Part shown: piece by piece, positions 30,579 to 38,459 of the stretch
Position numbering within the stretch: the stretch's first letter is position 1
Layout of the letters: every line of letters starts with the position of its first letter
Assembly: GCA_900155495.1 (NCBI GenBank)
Contig: FTLJ01000011.1
Location: 1 to 38,459 of the forward strand
Origin: Porogramme epimiltina
Taxonomy: Eukaryota > Basidiomycota > Agaricomycetes > Polyporales > Polyporaceae
Direction: 5' to 3'
DNA: 38,459 nt
Notes under the pieces: model-generated
Seen by the model: the letters and a program-made list of their open reading frames with translations, nothing else
Database searches by the model: none
What the model was told of the DNA's origin: nothing
Translations under genes and position numbers: made by a program

Positions 30579-33146
30579 ATGGCACTCCAGAAAAGAGCCA
30601 GAGTGGACTCAACTAGCTCCGACGCTATCATGCTGGTGTTGAAGTTAGGTCCGTCAATGGTCGGCTTTGGGGAGCCTGCAGCGGCAGGCGGCGAAGACAG
30701 TGTGAAGCGGCGTCGTATATCCCGGGCGAGAGGTTCCCTGAGAGACCTCACAAACTTCCCCGTCGAGATACAACTTGAAGTGAGCACCCCCTACTTGCTC
30801 CTGTCTAACTCTTTTAAAGAATGGGCGATAGGTCTTTGGCAACCTGCACCCTCGAGACCTATTCAATCTTTCTCGAACGTGCAAGCTATTCCACTCCTTC
30901 TTCTTGCATCGGAGCAACGAGAAGTTGTGGGAGGTGTCTCTAGCCCGCGCAACGGATCTTCCAGATCGGCCTCCTTTCATGTCCATCCCGGCATTTATTC
31001 ACCTCCTTTATTCTTCCTATTGCCATGTAGGTCACTTTGTAGCACGTATCCGACATGTGATGATCCCCAACACATTTTATAGCGTTGTGCAAGCCCGAAT
31101 GTACGGCACATAATCTGGCCGTGGTTTATACGTTATTGTCAACATTGCGTCCTCAAACGGTCAGTCGAATCATGACAATGTCACGAATTTAGGTCCTCAT
31201 CTCACGGTATAGGGCCACTAAATTACGCGACATGGATAAGAAGCTCGACAGAGACCTTTATCAGCGCGTACAACATTCTGACATGTTCAGCCGAGCAGTA
31301 TTGCCGCGCGCCTGGGATCGTGATGGGGACTATGTCGTTCAGAATTGTGAACTAAGGGCATGCAATGAGAGATGGAGAACAGTGCCCTTTCACCAACGAC
31401 ATGTGATGTGGGATCAGTTCAAACAAAGTTGGGTGACGGAAACACAGGGTTGCATGAAGGTCAGGCCCTATATATGTATACATGGTTGTGGCCGTTGGTA
31501 TAGGCTGACCCGACAACGCTTGGGTTATTTACAGTACGCATTGAGCGGGGAGGAGTGGTCCAATCTACAGGCAGAAAGTAGGAAAGTCGAACTGGCCCAG
31601 ACAAGAGACGACCGAGTGACTGCGTAAGACCCACTTATGTGCTCTCGGACATCTTGTACTTATTGCTTGGCGCCTTGATAGAATCATTCACCGACTAGAA
31701 AAAGATGGGTGGGCAGAAGAAGTCGAGTTTTTAGGCGAGGAGCCACTTCGTGCAGAGCTGTTGACGCTCCCTGGCGCAAAACAGTCCAAGAAGTTGACCG
31801 ACAAAGGTACGGACCCCACGCCACACTCCATCCTATCCCTTGCTGAACGTCATATTCAGGCTGGATGAAGATCCGCGGGCGGCTCGAACAGTTCTTGGAC
31901 GCAACACGACGTGAACGACTTTACAAGGAAGAAGAAAAGGCGCTCATACCCCATTTTTCCGAGCTAGAGAAGGCCGTTGTCGCTCACTACTCTCAACTCC
32001 TCACACCGGCTGATATGGATAATCGGCCGCATCTAATCGATTTCGCCTTGATGAAGGAAATTCGGGCCGTCATACGCTTGTCCCCGACGGCACCCATCAC
32101 TGCCGACACCTTTTCTGCACTCATTCCCGAACTCGGGGCTCAATGGCTTACCGAGCGCGAGAACGAGTTGAAAGATTTACTCTCCAAACAACTCGGGTTC
32201 ATTCCGGAGGGTGTAGACCCCTTCAAACTGGCCATGGGTTTCTTCTTCTGCTCTGGGGGAGAGTGTCGCCATTCATTCCTTCGCTACCCCGAAATCCTCG
32301 GTCACCGCTGCACCCGAAAGGCGTATGCTTCGGACGACGGAAACAAGTTAGACAAAGTCTCGTATACATTGGCCGCTACACAATACCAGGACCGTCTAAT
32401 GGGTCGGGCCGCTTGGGAACGCGACAATCGGATAGGTGAATTTACCCCTTTCAGTTTGGAGTGCATCAACAAGGGCGAGATGAAAACAGAGAAGGCCATG
32501 CGCGCGATGCGTGAGATACTCACTGCAATGGGGCTGGATCCGTACAGAGCAACAGTAGAAGACCTGGAAAATTGCACGACGAGACTGAGGTGCACAACGT
32601 GCGCGCGGAAGAGGCTCGAGAATGTGAAACTTGCGTACGGCTGGGAAGCTGCAGTAAGCGCACCGTCGTCTCATCCTCGAGTTTTCCTAACACGATCTCC
32701 TAGTTTTACCATTCCGTCGAAGTAGTTCATAAGAATGGTCCCAAGAAGGACGCACTGTGGCACATATCGTGGACTCCCATTCCGCAGGCTGAGACGCCCG
32801 GGGTACTACGATTAGAGGCGAAGGCAAGAGCGGCTGCTGAAGTCGAGCTATTCACTATGCCCGGCATCGTCTGGACGTGCTCTCTGTGTACCCAGTACAA
32901 TACCAATGATTCGCGCGAATTTAGGAGACATCTATCACACGAGTAAGTCCCTCAACAGTACTGATATGTGAAGGTATCTGACATGGATATCATGACAGGC
33001 ATCAGGTATCGAGCCCGTCCTTGAAACAGTGCATACATGATGGCATGGTGTTCATCAGCCGTAGTTTATCATTGCATGGCGCATCCGGGGTTTTCTTCTC
33101 ACAACCAATCAACCCGAACCAGTATCGAGGATTATCGCGGGTTTAG
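30579..33146 (+). CDS. F-box protein with two C-terminal Cys/His clusters, paralogue C, 704 aa, 9 exons
   Basis: Third member of the family at 7954 and 14475. Exons are 30579-30779, 30832-31026, 31083-31159, 31213-31459, 31535-31623, 31682-31806, 31860-32653, 32704-32942 and 32999-33146, closing at 704 residues. Exons 2 and 3 keep the 195 and 77 base lengths, and the remaining phases match, but the intron between exons 4 and 5 of A and B is absent here. The F-box is at about 58-104 (FPVEIQLE, HPRDLFNLSRTCKLF, NEKLW). The first cluster is C442-x4-C447-x12-H460-x-C462 with C556-x2-C559. The second is C635-x2-C638-x13-H652-x4-H657. Sequence is the most diverged of the three and more AT-rich, suggesting an older split. 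All candidate ligands are kept, so the gene is probably live. SCF adaptor role inferred. Confidence 0.83.
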
Positions 33147-34464
33147 TAGGGAACTGATTCCACTCATATCTCCGTTGTATGTTGAATGTTTCGGATATGT
33201 ACCTGTAATCGCTTGCGCTCTGCAACTCGGTTCTCTTGTAAGCAATAACGGATGATCAACAAGGTGTTGTGTGGAATTCACAGCCAGCCATGACTGAGGC
33301 CATACGACAACGAACAGGCACCCGGTGACTATCCCGTCTGACGCCCTCTCGCCCACCGACGTCCGAGCGGATCAACGTCCCCAGAGCTCCCAACCCGACT
33401 CCGGCGCGGACAGTCACCAGTCTCTACAAAGCACGCCGTCAGAGAGAAATACGCGCGCCCTCGCCGCGAACACCCCGAGCGACTAATCGCCATGACGCTC
33501 CCCTCTCCCTGATCCCCCGCTCCCCGCGGCCGATCGCGCGCGCGTTCCCCCCGTGTCCTCGCGGCCCTCGGCCTCAAGGTTGTAGGTCCCGCATCGCGCG
33601 CGCAGGCTGTGCGGCGGCGGTGTTGTGGCCGTGGGCTGGGGCAGGCCAGGGCCGCGGGCGAGGTGCAAGCCGCGGGCCTGCCGAGCCCGAGCGGGCCGGG
33701 TCATGACGGGGCACCAGCACCAGTAATCCGCGCGGCGCGGACTTGGGAAACACGCGTCGTGTTGGGATACGCGCGAGGAGATGTTGGTGGGATGTACTGC
33801 AGCGATGCTGGGAGGTCTAGTGAGAGCGGTATTTCCAGGGGCGATCGAGTCGTGGCGCCCGCTGCATAAGGGATCTACAAGCAGGTGTAAGTTCCTAGCG
33901 AGTCATCATGTTTCATGCAGGCTGCGTAGGTGGGTAGGTGAATATCGATGAAGGGTCTATTCAATGTTCGTGAGTGATCTGTGCTACATACAACTCGAGC
34001 GCGCGAGATTTCGCATGGACTTGGTGCTACATACAGCGGCGACAACGCCGCCGGGACTTCTTCCTATCGTCGACGTCAGCATACATTTGATAAGGGCGAG
34101 TTATAGGAGTGATGAGACGGGAGACGAGAGCCGAGTCTTGGTACGTATTAAACGTCCAATGCATGTGGCACAGACGCGGGATTAATGTAGGTATGCGTAG
34201 GCGATACGACTCTGGGGTACTAGGGAATAGACGAGGAGGCCAGGGGAAGGCGGGGATTCGTTAATCATGAAATGGAGACATCGAGAGCATCGCACGACGG
34301 GGGATGCACGGACAACGAGCTGGACAACAAGACGCGCAGTACAAACAGACAGGGCAGTAAGATAGGAAAGAAATGGGACCACACAACTCACCACAACCAC
34401 ACCCGCGACCACAACCACCGTCACGCCCCATAAATCAAACCACACGCGCACGCGCATCCCCGGG
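33147..34464. other. intergenic region with a GC-rich block
   Basis: A 1.3-kb gap between convergent genes. From about 33330 to 33730 the sequence is very GC-rich, with many short Arg-rich frames on both strands that look like composition artefacts. From 33880 to 34460 it is mixed and should include the transcript end of the zinc-cluster gene. No gene is supported. Confidence 0.5.
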
Positions 34465-37400
34465 CTAGAACATCGGGAGCGAGAACATCCCCACATTTGG
34501 GCCTTGGCCTTGCACCTGCCCGGAGCCCTGCCCGGAGCTGCCGTTGCTGCCGCCGCCGGTCCCGTGCGCGTGCCCGGGCGGCGGGTCGTTGCGGAAGATG
34601 CTCCCCTGCGCGTCGCCGACGGGGAAGAAGCCCGTCTCGCGCATGAGCGACGTCCACTGCTCGCCGAGCTCGCCCGCGACGAACGAGCCGTCGAAGATGC
34701 CCGTCGACACCGCGCCCGCGGGCCCCGCGCCCCCAAAGAAGAGCGCGTCCGAGTGCCCCTCGGGCAGCACGTTCAGGAAGGCGAGCGGGTCCGCCTGCTG
34801 CTGTGGCACCGCGGCGGCGGCCCCAGATGGGCCTGGGACTGCACCGTTGCCGGAGAGCGCGGCAGCAAGCGGGGGCGCGAACGGCGAGGTGGCGGCCGTC
34901 GGGGATGCCGCCTGCTGGGCCGCCGCGGCAGCGAAGAGCGCGTCCTGGGCCGAGGCCGCGCCCGTGTTGCCCATGGGAGTGTCCACGTCGACCTGGGAGC
35001 GCCACGGGCCCTGCTGGTTGATGACCGAGATCGAGGCGGCGGTGGGGAAGAGCGAGAGGTACTCCATCAGCGCGGGGTGCACGCCCTCCATCTGCTCCTC
35101 GACGGTGTGCGGGAGCGGGATGCCGTCGTCGCTCGGCGTCGACGCCGACTGCGGCGACGAGACGGCCGCGGCGCCGGTGCTGGTCCCCGGCGCGGGCGTC
35201 GAGCTCGCGGACATGGGCGCGGGCGTCGCGGTGGACGTGGGCGTGCACGGGTCTCCCGCGCTCGCGCTGCGCGGCTTCGCGAGGTGCTTGTGGCGCCGCC
35301 GGGAAAGGAACTTGTTCGTCATGACGCGCGTCTGGCCGCCAAAGATCGCGAGCTCGTCCGTGAACTGGTCCTCTGGCCCGATGTGGAGCTGGATGTCCAG
35401 CGACGGCGACATGTGCCGGTTGCGGTACTCGTTGAACGCGTGGAGCGCGCGCTCCTTGAGGTTGCGCAATATCGGCTGTAAGGCGGGCACGCGAGTAGAC
35501 ACCGTGATCGATCGAGAGAAGGCGCGTGCGGACGCGGTTAGGCAGGTCGTGTCAAGATCGTTCACAGCGTGGCGTGAGCGCGGGAGATGTGTGGAGCGAC
35601 GGACGACAAACGCACCAGTGCCTGTCTCGCACGGAGGCTCAGCTGAGCACCGCGCTCGAAGAAGTCGACGGCGAGGTCCAGATCAGTGAGCGCGCTCGGT
35701 GCCATCGTCGCGTTTGGCGAGCGTGTGACGGTGCTGCCTAGGATCACCTGTGTCATGTCGACACCAAATTGGATCAGCACCCGAGAGAACAAACTCTGCG
35801 AGACATGACCGGGAACGTACCGCGGCCGAGAATGCGTGCGTCCACATGCCCCAGAAACGGCTGCACAGCTCCGGGCTATTGATTGGGGGGCGGCGTTGCG
35901 ACGGAAGGAGTAAGGGAATAAGGGAGTAAGTTAGACTCTCATGTGGGATTGCCAGGGACGGAGATGGGTACCTTCGGTTCCAGTGGTGAAGGAAGCTGCG
36001 TAGCAAAATGGAAGCACAACGGTTCGCCGCCAGGAAAGACGGCGCGTAGGGGCTCGCAAGAGGGTTTTTCGGGCTGTCTAGGAGCGCCTGGGCGAAGAAT
36101 GTCCGATGGATATGGATCATAGCTAATAGATAGAAGACAAGTGGTTGAGCGAAGGAAGGTCGATAGCCGTGCATGTGGTAAGAGGTAAACGTACTGATAC
36201 TCCGGAAATGAGATAAGAAGAAGGATCTCAAAACGACCGATGGGTTGCTGTAATTCGCCTCGTCGGGTCTGAGATAAAGTCTCACATTGGGCAGCGTGGT
36301 TTGCCTAATTTGGCGGTCGTATTCCAAAACTTTCGCATACTGAGGCGCCTTCGCCGCCAACATCCCGTCCAGGACATCAAAGTATACGTTGCGAATGAAG
36401 TCATGTCGGAACTTCCAGTCTGCGGAGATGAGATAAACGAGGCAAGTTTATTCACCGGAGTACGAAGTCGATGAACGCCACTACTCACAGCCATGGAGAT
36501 TAGAACCGTCATCGTTCCTCTCTGGTTCATCATCTTCAGGTAATTCGCAATCTACATAAGTAGATGCGAGTGCCGGCGGTCGACCGAGCGCCATGCACTG
36601 GGGAAGGTTAGCGGCGCTGGGGCAACCATAAGATGACACACACATGTATCATTTCCAAGCCACTGAGCTCCCAGAATAGATTCCGCCGCCTCTGAACGAA
36701 CTTTGGATCGAGCTTCCACTGCGCGCTGTCGCGATCTGAGTGATATGTGACGAGTGAGGGCCTATTCGGAATCATCAAGAGAAGGGGAAGGACGGACGTA
36801 ATCCGACCTGTCGTTCGACAGGACAACTGAGCGTCATGACCGTGACAGTTGCGACTGTCCACTCACGCTTTGGGCAATCTTTGCGGCGAACGATATGATA
36901 CGCCATGCACTTTCGAGGGAATACCGTGCCGTGCACAAGCTGTGATACGTGCTCATGAGAACGAGCGCCTGCACCGTCTCGACTTCCTGCGAGTCGAACA
37001 CGGGACGCAGCGAAAGCGCCGCCCGACCCAAACGGTAGTACGTCTCCGCCTCTCCGCTGCACGGAGATAACGTCAAGTCCACCAGCGCGCCGTTTGCGAG
37101 GACGAAGAACAGCGTGGCGAGCAGGTGCGGACATCTGCCCTCCTCGTCCTGCGCGTCGCGGAAGTAGCTGGCCCGGTTCGGGTCGTTCTTGCACTTGTAT
37201 ATCGGCACGAGGATGTCGTCGATGAGCTCGTCCCGCTTGATGGGTCTTGTCCACCAGGAGAGGTGCTCGTAGTACGTCTCGCACAGCGCCCACGCGCGAG
37301 GTTGTGGAGGCAGCGCCGCTTCTAGTTTCTCTATGATGGCGTCTATACCCTCCTCAATAATGGCAAGCGGGAAAGTGATTGCAACGTTGGCGAGTTCGGC

Positions 37401-38397
37401 GTCGAGGGCGGGAACCGCCTCTCCTTCGTCGTCTATGCCGGTGGTCTGCAGGTCATTAGTAAGCAGCACCCAGCCCGCATATACTCGGGACAGACTTACG
37501 GACAACATCGTCTGGGGTGTGTGAGGTGTTTAAATTAGGACGTCCTGCAGGCGTGTAAACCACCACGCACCTCCGACCCCGCCGAACGGCCGAAATATTT
37601 TGACTCTCCGTGCTCGCCCACGGTCAACGTGCCGAGGGCGTCGATGCTGCTCGAGAGCATGTCCCTCGTGTGCTCCTCGTCCACGGTCCGCCGCACTTCG
37701 GGGCCGAACTTGATGGTGAGGAGGTCGTCGCGCAGGAGCGGGTGCCGCTCATGGGAGATGCCCGCCTGGAATATGGCGAGGGCGTCTTCCAGCTGCCGTA
37801 TCCGCTCGCTCATTTCGGAGATCTTGCGGTGGAGCTGGTCCGTGTCCGCGAGGATGAACCTGCAGCGCGTCCCGCACACGCACGCGCGGGGGACGGGGTC
37901 CGTCAGCGATCCGTCCCGTGCCTTCTTGCCCCGCCATCGGAGATCCCGCGCGGGGGCGCCGCGGGGGAGCAGCGATCCAGTGATCCATCACGCCCGCCCG
38001 TTTGAATGCTCACCTTGTGCCCTGGCCCGCAGATAAGCTCCCTGCAGCAGCAACGGGTGCGCGCGCGCGCGTGAGGACGGGTGAAAGGGGACCCACAAGG
38101 CCCTACAGAAAGACACGAGGGGCGCACCATTGGGACATATGGACGTGCAGCCGCGGCGGACGCACGAGCCGCAGGGCAGCTTCTTGTCGCACTTAAGTTT
38201 GAGCCTGGGGGTGCGCACCGAGGGCCGCGAGCAAGGCTAGTGAGTGCGCGAGCGGGCACGCGACGCCGCCAAGTCTGGAGACGGAAGGGGACGCACCGGC
38301 GGCACTCGGCACAGGATATCTCTCCCCTCGCGCGCTTGAGCTCGATCTCGTCGTCGGTGCTGACCTTGCGCGAGTTCCGTCGCGGTTCTGCAGGCAT
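34465..38397 (-). CDS. Zn2Cys6 transcription factor with Fungal_trans domain, 972 aa, 14 exons including very small ones
   Basis: A fungal-specific transcriptional regulator. Exons from the start are 38397-38297, 38204-38128, 38041-38014, 37859-37571, 37511-37500, 37445-36867, 36807-36798, 36735-36644, 36597-36489, 36419-36195, 36122-35972, 35875-35821, 35795-35616 and 35475-34465. Phases close at 972 residues. The zinc cluster is C29-x2-C32-x6-C39-x5-C45-x2-C48-x8-C57, split by an intron after ECRR. A coiled coil follows at about 75-98 (DQLHRKISEMSERIRQLEDA). The middle region (about 210-480) has Fungal_trans features: CPHLLATLFFVLANGALVDL, TYYRLGRAAL, VETVQALVLMSTY, and the join SVGLHRDSAQWKLDP. 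Exons of 28, 12 and 10 bases are required to keep the conserved sequence. The C-terminal 300 residues are Ala/Ser/Pro/Gly-rich, ending MFSLPMF, and may hold an activation region. The target pathway is unknown; neighbours give no hint. Confidence 0.9.
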
Positions 38398-38459
38398 GGG
38401 GGGTGGGTGGGGAGGGGACGGGCCGCGCTGTCGCGGCGAGCATGTAAAGAGGGGGTGGG
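38398..38459 (-). promoter_or_regulatory. start of the zinc-cluster gene promoter or leader, cut by the window
   Basis: Only 62 bases upstream of the start codon are present. On the gene strand they are C-rich (CCCACCCCC-like runs). No specific site can be named. Confidence 0.3.

Noticed and set aside
33329..33869. Several GC-rich frames on both strands
   Set aside because: All are short, Arg/Gly/Ala-rich and mutually overlapping, as expected from base composition alone.
34504..35689. Two long plus-strand frames (325 and 381 codons) opposite the zinc-cluster gene
   Set aside because: They lie antisense to the well-supported last exons, are Arg/Ala/Gly-rich and have no motif. They are open because of the high GC content of the opposite coding strand.
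1..38459. CRISPR arrays, bacterial operons, rRNA, intact transposases or reverse transcriptases
   Set aside because: None seen on either strand; the intron-rich structure shows a fungal nuclear region, and no transposase or polymerase motifs were recognised.

Overview
The window looks like nuclear DNA of a filamentous basidiomycete, most likely an Agaricomycete and perhaps a polypore. It is GC-rich. Genes are split by many short GT-AG introns (mostly 44-80 nt, with CTAAT/CTGAC-like branch sites). The families present (HET, expanded F-box, Zn2Cys6, ROM2-type RhoGEF) fit that group. Exon models were built by hand from reading frame, splice sites and phase. Nine of the eleven main genes close to an exact stop.

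Layout, left to right. 140-2578 (+): amino-acid permease. 2983-3170 and 6302-6490: a diverged direct repeat carrying a GC hairpin, on either side of a HET-domain membrane protein at 3566-5689 (-). 6552-7375 (+): relic-like coding stretch. 7954-10647 (+) and 14475-17071 (+): two F-box paralogues with the same ten-exon structure, with a secreted class 3 lipase at 12758-13963 (+) between them. 17205-17837 (-): small basic low-complexity protein. 18239-24582 (-): 22-exon Rho GTPase exchange factor of ROM2 type with DEP, two DH, PH and CNH regions. 24924-26516 (+): tRNA m3C methyltransferase (Trm140/METTL type), divergent from the RhoGEF. 26575-27118: orphan coding-like segments. 27441 to about 28302 (+): HMG-box protein with an apparent frame switch. 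28773-30272 (-): intronless 499-residue protein of unknown function. 30579-33146 (+): third F-box paralogue. 34465-38397 (-): 972-residue Zn2Cys6 transcription factor with very small exons.

The genes do not form one pathway. The core set is housekeeping or signalling: permease, RhoGEF (probably acting on Rho1 and cell-wall integrity), tRNA methyltransferase and the zinc-cluster regulator. The accessory set is the fast-evolving material: the HET gene, three F-box paralogues, the lipase and degenerate coding fragments. The most notable structures are the F-box family with two conserved Cys/His clusters, the tandem DH domains, the HET gene bracketed by a repeat, and the microexons in the zinc-cluster gene. 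I recognised no complete transposon, rRNA or convincing tRNA.
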